From assembly GCA_015698045.1 (NCBI GenBank), contig BLAL01000215.1, positions 1,240,001 through 1,304,000 of the forward strand: a stretch of DNA of 64,000 bases. Direction: 5' to 3'. The DNA comes from Rhizophagus clarus. Its lineage: Eukaryota; Glomeromycota; Glomeromycetes; Glomerales; Glomeraceae. Positions within the stretch are counted from its first letter, which is position 1. Each line of letters opens with the position of its first letter. Positions 47,749 through 59,408 of the stretch are shown piece after piece. Position numbers and translations under genes: made by a program. A model generated the notes under the pieces. The model did not search any database. It saw only the letters and a list, made by a program, of their open reading frames with translations, and had not been told where the DNA came from.

Positions 47749-49128
47749 TTAATTACCCATGCTGTCCGCGGTGTCATATTGTCTATCAGAATTTTTTGAT
47801 TCAGGAAGATTATTGAAACTAAATGGCCTACTTACATAAATAGCTTCAGAATGTGTCCTACCCGATAAATATTTTGGAGGTGTTGATAAATTACTACAAC
47901 TGTTTGTAGCTTTGCCGCTAGTTGATAAATTACTAAAATTATCATTATTGATCTTTTCTGCTTTTCTAATTTGCCTAATTAATTCACCCTGAATGCTTGG
48001 ATTATTCAAATTATCATCAATTTCTTTCCACCATGTACATAAAATTGATTTAATATCTTCTGCTGTTGGTCGATCTGAAGGATTTGCGTCTAAACATTCG
48101 CTAATTAAATCCACAATTAATTTAGGTACTTCGATATTAAAATTTGGTCTAAGTCCTTCACAAATGCTTATAGCTAAATTTTCATTATGACTTATATCAT
48201 AATAAGGAGGTAAGCCAGAAATTATTTCATACATAACTATTCCAAAACTATAGATATCAGAAGCCTCAGTATATTTTTTTCTTCGTAAAATCTCGGGTGC
48301 CATATAAGGTAAAACACCATAATTCGCTGTCTTGTCCAATGCATCATGATTTACAGGTCTACATAATCCCATATCGGTTATACAAGTGTTAGTTTCATTC
48401 ATTAGTATGTTGCCAGTATGCAAATCTCGATGAATTAATCCTTTTTGGTGGATTTCATCAAGCCCAAGAGCAATATAATGTATATTACGAATCTTCTTTT
48501 CCCAATTTAAATTATTTTGACTTAGATAATGTCGTAAACTTCCATTCTCTGCGTATTCTAAAACCATCATATAATTTTTTGTTTCTGGTTCACGAGTTAT
48601 CCCATATAACTTAATAATAGATCCTGAATTAAGTTTCCTATGACACGTAATCTACAATTAAATTGGAATATATTAATAAAATGATAGACAAATTTTAATT
48701 AAATAATAAATTAATTTACATATACCGACCTCATGGATAAATTCTAATGAAACATCTTTTGAATCATTTAAACATTTCAGAGCCACAAAATCATTTGCAC
48801 GAAGCCTTTCCCAATCTTGTTTTTCGTCATTCAATTTTCTTATCAATCCATCGGTCCATTTTGCTTTAAAGACTTTACCAAATCCGCCTTCTGCGACAAA
48901 TTCAATATCATAAAATCTTTCATAAGGTATCCACTCTAATACTTCAAAATATTCACCTGCTGATAGTTGAGCGTCTTGAATAAATTCATCAATATCTTTG
49001 TTACCACTTGTCCAGTTTCTGAAATTTTGTTGAAAATGCTTTGCACTACATGTACGGCACCAGTTAAAACCGGTCTTCTTTTTACCACATACTGAACAAT
49101 GCATTCCAAACCACTCTAACGAATTCAT
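47749..49128 (-). CDS. Protein kinase with short N-terminal zinc ribbon (DMG type)
   Basis: Two exons on the minus strand (49128-48730 and 48651-47749; donor GTCGGT) join in frame to 433 residues. The N terminus carries CSVCGKKKTGFNWCRTC (about residues 11-27), then the linker NFRNWTSGNKDIDEFIQDAQL and LEWIPYERF, shared with the kinase at 38.6-40.2 kb. Gly loop VAEGGFGKVFKAKW, Lys in VALKCL, HRDLHTGN, YMAPEIL and CLDANPSDRPTAEDI are present. The metal-binding motif is DMGLC rather than DFG; Asp is kept, so activity is possible. The tail is Ser/Asn-rich with AIYVSRPFSFNNLPESKN and ends QYDTADSMGN. An alternative last exon near 47670 (after a GGTAATTA donor at the stop) cannot be excluded. It is a probable cytosolic Ser/Thr or dual-specificity signalling kinase. 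Confidence 0.85.
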
Positions 49129-49553
49129 AGTATGAATAATTATAGTAATGTCTTAAATCTCGCTTTTTATGACAAAAATGCATGTGATGTGTAACAATAG
49201 TCAGATCACAAGACGCACCAGTAATCTCGCAAGCTTTGCGTGGATCAACTTGTTTAAACTAATTCGAGCCTGGCTTGTTTTCAAGCCAAGCCGTGATGAG
49301 CCAACTTGATCCGATCCAAAAATTTATTTAAGCCGAGCTAGCACGAACTGACTCTGTTCGAAAAAGAAAATTCCAATCTAAAACAACTGTCACTAAAATT
49401 AACTTATTGAGATAATATTCTCGTAGTTATGTAATGTAAATCATTTTAGTAAATTTCTGAGATTATTATTATTAGTGAAACGAATTATTTTTTTAAATTG
49501 TTAATTTATTGAAAATTCATTTTTTTAAAAAACATCAATTTTTGCATCTAATT
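49129..49553. other. Spacer with GC-richer patch
   Basis: Between about 49205 and 49375 repeated GAGCC/AAGCC words (CGAGCCTGGCTTGTTTTC, AAGCCAAGCCGTGATGAGCC) stand out from the AT background. They may be the relic of another inverted-repeat element. No ends were identified. Confidence 0.35.
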
Positions 49554-50888
49554 TAGGGTTTCCAACGGTTTCGGTTTTAAAACCGAGGTTTTCAGCCAAA
49601 CCCGAACTAGTGCTCCTAACGGGTCAAGTCGGGTCGGGTTTTGAGAATATATTCGACCCGATCTGAAGTGAAAAAGGAGAGACTCGTATATACCCGGGTC
49701 ACACAATTTTATAACCCGAAATCGACTTGACCCGAGCATAGTCTGACCCGTATAAACCCGGGTCTAAACTCGAATTTTTGTTATACATCATATTTGGTTA
49801 CATTAATATGATAATAAGAAAATTGATCTATGACAACGTCAAGTTCGCACAATGCGTATTGGAATCACCAACTTTACGATACTAGACTTTTTTGTTCCTA
49901 AAGTTTTAAAAGAAATATCTGGTCAATATTTGGCATATATTTCAGTATAAATTTTTTACTTACGAACAATTAAGACATTTAACTTCACGATGAGTTTTTG
50001 CCTTTTCATGGCTTGTGGAAGATTTCTTTCTTCAAAGAGATTTTGGTAAAAAGCTCACTACGCAAGGCCTTTCTTCTTGAGTTAGAGGAGTTGTTTGCTC
50101 AGTCAAGTCGTCAAGTCGACAGGCATTATAGTAGATGAATATAGGAGCAAAGATCAATTAATGATCATTCGGGTTAATCCGGGTCAAAACCCGGGTCAAG
50201 GAAATGTATGACCCGACCCGCCGGGTCGGGTCATGCGGGTCACGGGCCCTAAAATTTTAAATACCGACCCGATTTAAAAGTCGAGTCGGGTCAAAATAAC
50301 CCGGGTTAACTCGTATCGTTCGGAGCACTAACCCGAACCGACCGCAAAACCGACCGATAAAACTGAACCACAAAACCGATTGCAAAACTTAATAAAATAT
50401 TACGGTATTAGAAGTGCTGATTATGACTTTATTTAATAATTTTATTTAAATTTACATAACTTTTTCTTACAAAAATAGTGCTGATTTTGCGATATGGAAA
50501 ATCACGTGATCAATGTACTAAATTAAATTTTTCCTATAATTTAAGAAAGGAGACTACTATAAATATAAATATTAAAATTCATTTTTTTTAGTTATTCTCA
50601 ATGAAACTAAGATATTTTTTCAGAATATATTGCAAAATATTTACAATTAACCGATCGGTTTTTTCATCGGTTTTTATATAAAACCGACGGTTAACCGGTC
50701 GGTCTTGGACTAAAAGTCTAAAATACCTTTTCTAAATTCTTTTCTGTTCCCTCTCCATTTTTATAACAATTGATTAAATTATTCGTTGCCTTTTTATTAC
50801 CATTGTCTGCTGCTTTCTGATACCGAACCGAAACCGAACCGGCAAAAACCAGTTATGACCGGTTATAACCGAACTTTTGGCATCCCTA
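49554..50888. mobile_element. Outer non-autonomous hAT element, split by a second hAT element
   Basis: The left end is TAGGGTTTCCAACGGTTTCGG. The right end is the complement of TAGGGATGCCAAAAGTTCGG. The flanking 8-mers are ATCTAATT (49546-49553) and ATCTAGTT (50889-50896), an 8-bp target duplication with one mismatch, as hAT elements make. Without the insertion at 49608-50330 and its 8-bp duplication the element would be about 604 bp. The interior is full of AACCGA/CGGTTT words in both orientations, typical of subterminal transposase-binding repeats. It has no coding capacity. Confidence 0.8.
49608..50330. mobile_element. Inner non-autonomous hAT element (723 bp)
   Basis: It starts TAGTGCTCC and ends GGAGCACTA, a perfect 9-bp inverted repeat with the hAT-like TAGNG start. 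It is flanked by an exact 8-bp duplication ACCCGAAC at 49600-49607 and 50331-50338. Both ends are dense in GACCCG/CGGGTC words (for example GGGTCAAGTCGGGTCGGG on the left, GACCCGACCCGCCGGGTCGG on the right). It has no coding capacity. It entered the outer element, so it is the younger of the two. Confidence 0.88.
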
Positions 50889-51420
50889 ATCTAGTTTTTA
50901 CATTTCAAAAATGCAAATATATATACCTTTCTATAACGAAAATTATTATAGTGTTGAATAGTGTTTGACACCACATCGCCAGGGATGATGAATTTCTGCT
51001 TAAGCAGAAAGCCGAAATTTGGCCGAAATTATGGTCAAAAGCAGATATTGAAATATTGATTGTGTTACCTTACTAACCAATCAAATACCCTGAAATTTTT
51101 TTTGTTTTTTCTTCCAATAAATGTAACTAGTTGACTCTGAATATTTTTATATATACCTTTTTTTAGATTAGCGGGTTATCAATCAGTAAGTCATATGACT
51201 TACACCGAAAAACTGACGTATCTTAATAAAATAAAAATTGTTTTTAAATAAAAATATAGTAAAAAATTGTTACCGGGTCAATAAATTTGTTAAATTACAT
51301 TCTGATTGAAATTAATATCAAACCAAATCGCATTTTAAAAGTAGCATGCTCTTTTTTGGGTCATCAAATCAAGCATCTTTAACTAAAATACGACAAAATT
51401 TACATACTTAAGGATATGAG
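50889..51420. other. Spacer with two perfect 18-bp palindromes
   Basis: TTTCTGCTTAAGCAGAAA at 50993-51010 is followed by a CCGAAATTTGGCCGAAATT stretch, and GTAAGTCATATGACTTAC lies at 51186-51203. The first follows CAGGGATGATGAA, which resembles another hAT end, but no partner end was found. Confidence 0.5.
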
Positions 51421-52025
51421 GGTAATATTGAAAGAGTATTTGGACATACAGTATATTGTTTGGTCATTGAATAAGGCGCAAAAATTATCCTGATGCGTGA
51501 AGAATCTTTACGTTTACCACATGACATCAGACAACATGGTACCTTTGTTCCGAAAAGTTCTAGCATTGAATTAATGATTAAATCGATGTCCCCTTGTTGA
51601 TCGGGACTTTATTAAGAAGTGCTTCATGATAAGATTCTCATGGTGCGGTCATATTTCAAAAGAAATTGATTCAAAATTGATTCTTAGAATTATTAATGAA
51701 TTCTTTTTCCGACATGTGCAAGCAAAAAAAAAACCAAAACTTTCCCAAAATACTCAAATATAAGGTACGGAAATGCTTCTTCTATTTCTTTTACGTATGC
51801 TGATTGTATTGTTTTTTCGTTCATAGTTGTCCATGTCAACGTCTTGGACATTTCACTATTCTTAATATTCGCCAGGAAAACTTTTTGACGTGTATTATTG
51901 GGGCAGTGAAGTCAATCACCCGATTCGTCACATTTTAAGGTCTGGCGCATTATCATACAAAAATCAAAGCAAAGTTATACCACTAAGAGCTTTATCAAGG
52001 GATACTTGCCTGTAAAAATGAAATA
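51421..52025 (+). pseudogene. Unrecognised decayed coding remnant (plus strand)
   Basis: Protein-like stretches in changing frames include MREESLRLPHDIRQHGTFVP with SSSIELMIKSMSPC (about 51494-51595) and YYWGSEVNHPIRHILRSGAL (about 51892-51952). They are broken in several places. No family was recognised. Confidence 0.3.
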
Positions 52026-52499
52026 TAATGGTAACAATGAATATTTTTTTACATATTGCTAATTTTTGCTTCGGAATAATGCAATAGATCCGAAATTACA
52101 ACTTCTTGGGAAATATGTTTGAGCAGGAACGTTGAAGATAATTTGAAATTTTAATAGCAATATAAAGGATTATGTGGGTGGGAATTGTTGGATATATTAC
52201 TCCATAAATTTGATAGACGGAAAAGAAAAATCATTAGTTCAGAAAATAATAGAAACAATGTGAAATAACATGATGCAGGATATTTCTCAATAAAGTTTTG
52301 CCCTTTTTTAATCATGTGTGAACTATTTTGCATTATTATAAATTTATTTTCTTTATGGAAATTTTTCAGTCTTATATAATTTAAATAATATAATTTGTAA
52401 AGACAAATTTGTATTGCATTTTTGCTACTAAAATATATATGAGAAATCTTCTTGAACCAGAAATACATTGTTTCTAGTTTATAACTTTGGACAAATCCG

Positions 52500-54720
52500 T
52501 CATTTTATATTGCGCTTGCGTACTTTTTAACTCATTAATCCGTTCCAAAATTTCCGTAATAAATGACATATTATTACTTTGCATATTCTTCCAAATTCAA
52601 TGATGTATTGTAGGAAGCCATAGATTCAACGGCTTGTGTCTACAATCCACTTCCCTACATCCCAGATATTGAATTCTCCATGGTGATTTTTAGAAATACT
52701 TCTGGTGCATTACCCGGATCATTTGGATATCCAACAGCATCTTCCCAGTTAATAATAATCATTTCGTTGGTTCATCAGATCGATCTTTTATTTGTTTAAT
52801 AATGTTAGGTTATCTGATATCCCGATAGTAGAGAGGTTCCTCATCGTGCAAAACCTGTAAAACACTCCGGATGAGAATGAAAAATGCTTAATAAATTAAT
52901 ATTCATCTAGGATTACAATCATACTTTCAAGAATGCAGATAATATCTTCAAGCAATTCTTGCTGATTTACTGGTTTTTTGTCAGTTCTTGGAAAAAGATA
53001 CACCGACTGTATTTTTTTTTCTTTCTTAAAAAAATAAAGATGATTGCATTTTTTTCTTTTTTAACAAAACAAAGGTGATCAACATTTAGTACTTTTTTTA
53101 TTGCAAGTTTGCCATAAATACTTTCAAGCCTTTCAATGCGAATATGAGCATCAGAACCATTTTATAGATCTGGTGTACACATCAATAACGGGACGATCTC
53201 CTCTGCAATATTATGAATAAAAAAGAATGACATTAGAACATAAAATATTTTGGGCAAAATAGGTTCCTTATCTTACCAAAGAATAGGAACTGATTCAGGA
53301 ATTTCACGAAATCTAATCACTATAATTTTGCTTAAATTGATCATTCTTCGCAAAAATTAGATACGATCTCATTTCAGCACTAAGTTTGAACTTACAATGT
53401 CACGATGGTTGGTATATTGCAGCTGTCTAAAGAACTTTTGAAAGCCGGTAAATAGCAACGAGCATTACAATAAGTCCGATTGCATAGTAACCCATAATGA
53501 TGCGATGACAAAGATCAGATTTAATAATATATAGCACATTTTGATAAACTAAGATTTTACCTAAAAGATATTCAGCTGGGTCGTAGGAGTTTGCTTGCAA
53601 GTTCTGGTTTTGGATCTCCTTACTTTATTTATAGGCGATTCCTCTTCGGACAAATATTATTGAGAATTAAATCATAATTGGGATGCTCACTCATATTTTT
53701 AGAGCTATTTCAGATGATTTACTTCCGTAAATGAAGCATTCTAAAGGTGGTCGGATGTTATTGTCCCATGATTGAACGAAAGAATATTCTGTTCCATCTT
53801 GAGGTGGGTCGTTGACAATAGTTGTGGTATTTTCTGTCACTAATCAGAGATCATTAACACGACAAGAATCTTTAAGATCTGTTGAATAAGCCCATCAAAT
53901 TCAGACCGAAGGAGGGACTTAATATCTAGTTCCTCATCTATTTGTTCCTTAAATTGACATCTGGAAGTGCCATTCTGAGAATTTGAAAGCTGATATCTTG
54001 GACTATGAATATAAAAGAGAAACATGTGTAGAATGAAATATAACAATAGTTTCTATTACGCATTCTTACCCGGTTTCCTTTTTCTTTCAAGATCTAATGG
54101 TTATAAAAAAAATGATGGTAGTGAAAAAATGAATATGACAAAGAATAATAACTGCAAATTTCTTGTTCAAGAGGTAAAATATTGGAACATTGGAAATATT
54201 TACTATTTACCAGTAGAGATTAGGACTATGAAGATATGAAGATGAACCTTTTTTAGGCTTTCTTTCAGGTTTTGTTTTATTATCAAAATATTCACTAAGA
54301 TCACGTCCAGGTTTCATTATTGTACTGGTATCTTTAATGTTATCTTCGGTATGAATTTTATTTTCAAAACTACCAAGTTCAAGTTCAGCTTTTCAGATAT
54401 CCATTGTGGTTATTCTTTGAGCTTCTGGTTCACAAAGGATAAGTCTTTTAAAATTTGCAACGGCTAATTCACCAAATTCGATTTGAACATCATCAATATC
54501 AACTTTATCAATTTTTCCGCCGATAAGAACATTGGAAATATTAGCAGAAGCTTCAAGCTGTTTATTTAATGAAAATGAAATTTTGTTTTTGTAAATCAAT
54601 TGGCTTTTAATTTTTAAAAAAATTGGGAGTCTGAGAAATATATGTACCTTATAAGCTTTTCTGAATACATCACAGATAAACTTACTTTTAACATAATACA
54701 GCAAATAATATAGTACTTCG
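52500..54720 (-). pseudogene. Unrecognised decayed coding remnants (minus strand)
   Basis: A string of minus-strand fragments reads protein-like in part. Examples are ISNVLIGGKIDKVDIDDVQI and FGELAVANFKRLILCEPEAQ in the 54393-54704 frame, continuing past a stop as KAELELGSFENKIHTEDNI and MKPGRDLSEYFDNKTKPE. Further along come FVQSWDNNIRPPLECFIYGS (near 53740), LESIYGKLAIKKVLNVDHLC (near 53110) and WEDAVGYPNDPGNAPEVF (near 52710). Order and strand are consistent with one or two large decayed genes. I do not recognise the family. Confidence 0.35.
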
Positions 54721-56036
54721 ACAATAATTTATAAGAATAGTCAAAAGTATAATTATGATGATGTGATTTTGTCATTACTCATTTTTTGGGTCGTACAAGT
54801 GGTCATACGATTAACCGTATTTGACTAATCAATGTGACACTTTTTTTACTTGTAGCAGAGATAAAGATTTTCACATTTTTCTTTCTCTGGCCACTCAACC
54901 GTCATACTAATAATAAATGAACTTGTTCAAAAGAAACTGACCTGTCGCAGTGTGAAAGAATTGATATTATTGAAGTCAAGACGAGACACTTTATGAATGA
55001 AATATATTTTTTTTTAGTTGTAGCTGTGCATTTGAGAGTTTGCAAAGCTAATAACTGTTTGTTTTTTTTTGTTCGGAAATTTCGAGAACCTTATTAGTCA
55101 ACTTTCGATAAGCTTTATTAAAACTAATAAATACTGTTAATTTATTCCTGGTCTGCATTTTTTTATGCATAACTGACGACCATTTTATTCTGTCCAGAAT
55201 GTCGATGTTTGGGACAAGTGAAATCGGATTAGGATTAATTTTGTTAGTTGATGTGAAGGTGCACTGTAAAACACTTTATAATAGAGGTTGCAAATTAGCA
55301 GCCCTTTGAAAAATATATATAGTTCAGTTCCTCATGATTAAATTTAAAATAGATTCACAAAAATTACAAAAATACTTTTAGTAAATAGAATTGTTATATT
55401 TGTGATGGTCTAACATTAAAATTAAGTTCATAATAAGGTGAAGAAAGCATAAATAATTGATGTATAAACTAAAGATAACGCCTTCACTGCACACAAAAGG
55501 TTTAAAGGATAGTATTTTTTTTTTTTTTTTTTTTTCTGTAAATAATTCAATAACTTCTTTTGTAGCCAAAAACATTTAACTCTTTAAGAAAATATGAAAT
55601 ATAGCACTATAAAGTATAAATATTAATTAGAAACATTATTTTGTTTGTCTTTCTTTTAACGTTCTTAATTTGTTTTACTGAATAACGAATACAATAACGA
55701 AAGAATCACCAAATGAATATATTTTCGCTTAATTTGATTTTTTCAGTAAAAAATGATCAAGTATTACGTTTAATGTTGAATCAAATTAAATAAAAAATTA
55801 TATTATTTTTTAAATCAAGTCGGTAGCAATTATAAATGGGAAATCAACTTTTATAACTTGTAAACCTTAATATGACCATTTGGCGCAGTTTAGGAAAATC
55901 ACACTATATCGAACTTGGCTAACGCTATACTGAACTCAGCTAGGCATACGTAAATCATTATTTATAATACGATTTAACACGTGCTTATTAACATGAAAAG
56001 TTACACGATTATTATTACCATGGAAGAATTCTTTTG
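54721..56036. other. Spacer upstream of the three-module kinase relic
   Basis: No gene was seen. A poly-T run of about 20 bases lies near 55517-55536. The last hundred bases before 56117 resemble the promoter of the 33-36 kb gene. Confidence 0.5.
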
Positions 56037-56052
56037 CGGAAATATATTTCCG
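56037..56052 (+). promoter_or_regulatory. Palindrome CGGAAATATATTTCCG upstream of the kinase relic
   Basis: The same 16-bp perfect palindrome as at 36533-36548, preceded by GAAGAATTCTT and 64 bases before ATG 56117. Its exact survival in a copy whose coding part has decayed suggests either recent duplication or conversion, or an independent role for the site. Confidence 0.6.
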
Positions 56053-56116
56053 AAATACGAGTATATTTTAAATTTTCAAAATCATCGCCTTACTTTACTC
56101 ACATATCAACTATATA

Positions 56117-59005
56117 ATGGAACTCATAAGTACCAATGGTAGTTATTCTTTTGATCCTACACCAAGGCTAAAACCAAGTCCTATACCAATTTTATTTATT
56201 CCTTTTAATAAGGAGGATGATTGTAATTACTGTAAAAGTAAGTTTTCTCGGACACTAACTGACCAATCATATTGTAAAAATTGCTTATTTGATTATGTTA
56301 ATAAAGTTGAATGACAAGAACACATACTTGGATATCCATATAAGTACAGGAAGAACTCAATGCATCGAGCATGAACCAAGGAATTTGGATTATTGTACAC
56401 AAAATATTCAAGAATGGTGCAAAAATTGTTCCATAATTTTGCAGTTTAGTCAGATTGGGTATCGAACTTTTAATAAATATTTCAAGAGTTATAAAAAACA
56501 ATATAGAATAATTAAATGTAATTTATGTGGACATGAGACTAAATCAAGTTTGTGTCCAAAATGCTATTTAATTTCTTCCGAATGGATAGAGTCAATTTCG
56601 AACAAAAAACCTATTCCAATTGTTTATTTACCTCAGTGGGTTGCTTCAATTCATTGTACAATTTGTAATCAATCTTTAATATTAATATCTGACTGTCAGA
56701 AATGGTGTCCACGATGCTTCATAACTTACATAGGATGTAGATATTGTTTAACAACCAATATTATTTTTGGAATTACGGAACAGTCCAAGTGTAGAAAATG
56801 CAGAAGAGTCACTATTATTCATATCAAAAATATTAAGTTAGATAATATTAATGTCAATTTAACAGATATGCTTGATTTTGCAAGGTTCATAAACATTAAT
56901 AATTATCACTATATTGTTGAATATATGAATAATATTAATCAAATGTCTAAAATGTCTAATTTAACAGATTCGATATATAAGTTTATGCGGAAATTCATAT
57001 ACCGGTATAACCAATACAAATATCCAGTTATTAATATAATCAGGGATATTAAATTTATTTTTTTTATTCCTTTTAATGATAAATTAAATGAATGTATTCC
57101 ATAACACTTTTGTTTGAGCAAAAGTATTGCAAATATTGCTTATATTGGTATATTAAGTTTACAAAGTTTACAATCGAAAAGATGATAGATGTACACATAA
57201 TTTCAAGTAATACTCAATGCACTGAGCATGAACCAAGAAATTTGGATTTTTATACAAAAAATATTCAAGAATGGTGCATTAATTGTTCCGAGATTTTATA
57301 TTTTAATCAAATAATTACAAAATATTCATTTGATAAGAATTATTATCATGAAAATCAAAATGAAATAACTAAATATGAAAAGGGTTGTAAACTATGTGGA
57401 TATCAGCAAAATTTATTAAATAATATCAAGTTTAATTTGTGTTCAAACTGCTACTTAATTTCTTCCGGTCGTATAGAATCTATTTTAACTGAAATAAATA
57501 TTCCAATTCTTTATTTATCATGGTGGTATGATCATAAGCAATGCGTTGTCTGTAAACATATTCTAAAGGATCTATCAGTACCTCTTCCGAAAAAGACTCT
57601 CTCCGAGGTATTACAAAAATGGTGTTCAAATTGTTTTACAATTTATGTTGGATGTAAATATTGCATAACAACAAATATTATTTTTGGACTTACAAATCAA
57701 TCTAAATGTAATAAATGTAAAAGAATTTCATTTATTACTTTTAACATTGAAAATATTATGGAAAATTTTCTTATTACTTCAAAACTTAATACCGATAATC
57801 ACAATCGGATCATGAAAATTCTAATTCGTTAAAAATTTATGAATTTACGAGTAAGCTTAATTATTTTGATTTAAAATATATTTTATATTCAAATTTAAGG
57901 ACTAATGAAGATATTGTAAAAATAAATATTTTGAAACATTTTTATTTGGACAAAAATATTGCAAATATTGTTTATATTGGTATATTAAATTTACAAAACC
58001 TGAAACTCGAAATATAGATGTACACATAACTACAAGTAATACTCATTGTACTGATCATATACCAAGAAATTTAGATTTTCATACACAAAATATTCAAGAA
58101 TGGTGTATTAATTGTTCTGAAATTTCATACTTTAATCAGATCATTACGCAAGATTCGTTTTATATGAAAAAACAAATTGAACTAATTCAAAATGAAAATT
58201 ATTTGGTATCTTTTGGTTATAAAAAATCAATTCTGACTAAAAAAACTATCCCAATTCTTTATTTACCATGGTGGGATACTTTTAGTTATTGTATAGTTTA
58301 TAAAAAGAATTTAGAATTTAACTCCAACTATCAAAAATGGTGTTCATATTGCTGTATGATTTATAATGGATGTAGATATTGTTTAACAACAAATATTATT
58401 TTTGGAATTACAAATCAATCTCAATGTATAAAATGTGAAAGAATATCACTTATTAGTATCAACGGAAATTGTGTTATGCCTGAACTTCTTAATTTTATGG
58501 TCGATATTAATGATAGAATTATTAATTATATGAAAAATGTTGATAAAGACAAAAATCCACTAGAAATATATAATTTTATTAATGATAAACTTGAGAATAT
58601 TAAAAACATAAAAATGATTGAATATTCTGAGACTGGAGATTTTAAAAAAAATAGCAAAAGGAGGATTTGGTATTATTTATAAAGCGACTTGGATTGAAAC
58701 AATTGTTGCTGTAAAAAGATTTACAAACTCACAAAATATCAGCAAAGATTTTGTAAATGAGGTAGGATTATTTTTATTATTTCTGTTACTTTATTTTTAT
58801 CTGCTGATTAAAATTAATTAAAATTAATATTTATTATTATTAGTTAAAGTCATTTTATCAATATCATAATAGATTTGAACATGTTATAAAATATCATGGT
58901 TTTACACAAGATCCTAAGACAAAAGATCATATGATAATAATGGAATATGCAAACGGAGGAGATTTACATGGTTATTTACAAAAAAATTTTACAAAAATAA
59001 CATGG
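56117..59005 (+). pseudogene. Decayed zinc-ribbon kinase with three Cys-rich modules, cut off by a hAT element
   Basis: Paralogue of the 33171-36447 gene in opposite orientation. It begins MELISTNGSYSFDPTPR and carries three Cys-rich modules (about 56200-57100, 57100-57900 and 57930-58470) where the sister has two. The frame shifts near 56305, the start of module two has lost its first CxxC near 57100, and a third shift lies near 58650 in an A-run. Module three has lost several zinc ligands (YCIVYKKN where the sister has YCTGCEEK). The kinase begins IAKGGFGIIYKATW with AVKRFTNSQNIS, has an intron (about 58762-58843), continues LKSFYQYHNRFEHVIKYHG and MIIMEYANGGDLHGYLQ, and stops at the hAT insertion before any catalytic loop. 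No kinase sequence resumes after 62712. It is non-functional as a kinase. Confidence 0.82.
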
Positions 59006-59087
59006 TAGAGTTTGGATCCGTGTATCCGTTATCCATGTATCCGTACGGATAACGGATTCACTCATTTTATTATTTTGGATAGAATCC
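59006..59087 (+). repeat. Left terminal inverted repeat (outer copy) of the hAT element
   Basis: Matches the reverse complement of 62624-62712 apart from a short indel after GGATT. Immediately after it, at 59092, a second terminal sequence starts with the same 20 bases and then diverges. Confidence 0.85.
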
Positions 59088-59219
59088 TTGGTAGAGTTTG
59101 GATCCGTGTATCCATGTTATCCATGGATACATATCCATAATAAAAATCTAGTATCTGTTATCCATACAAAAATTAAGCCTGGATATGGATAATTTAAAAA
59201 AAAATTGAATGGATAATCC

Positions 59220-59385
59220 ATATCCATGTTATCCATGGATAGTACGGATAATACAGATAATATGGATATACGGATAATGCGGATAACACGGATAACGTGG
59301 ATTATGCAGATAACACGGATAATGCAGATAATGCAGATATATGAATAATACAGATAATACGGATAATAAGGATAATATGATATTT
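59220..59385 (+). repeat. Subterminal GGATAATAC-type tandem words
   Basis: A run of 9-12 base variants such as CGGATAATAC, CAGATAATATG, CGGATAATGC and CGGATAACA is repeated more than a dozen times. These are typical of hAT subterminal transposase-binding regions and give a near-microsatellite structure. Confidence 0.75.
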
Positions 59386-59408
59386 ATACCCTATTTATTT
59401 ATTAAATT

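Noticed and set aside
49548-49739. 63-aa frame within the nested hAT elements
   Set aside because: It spans an element border and consists of subterminal repeat words; not a gene.
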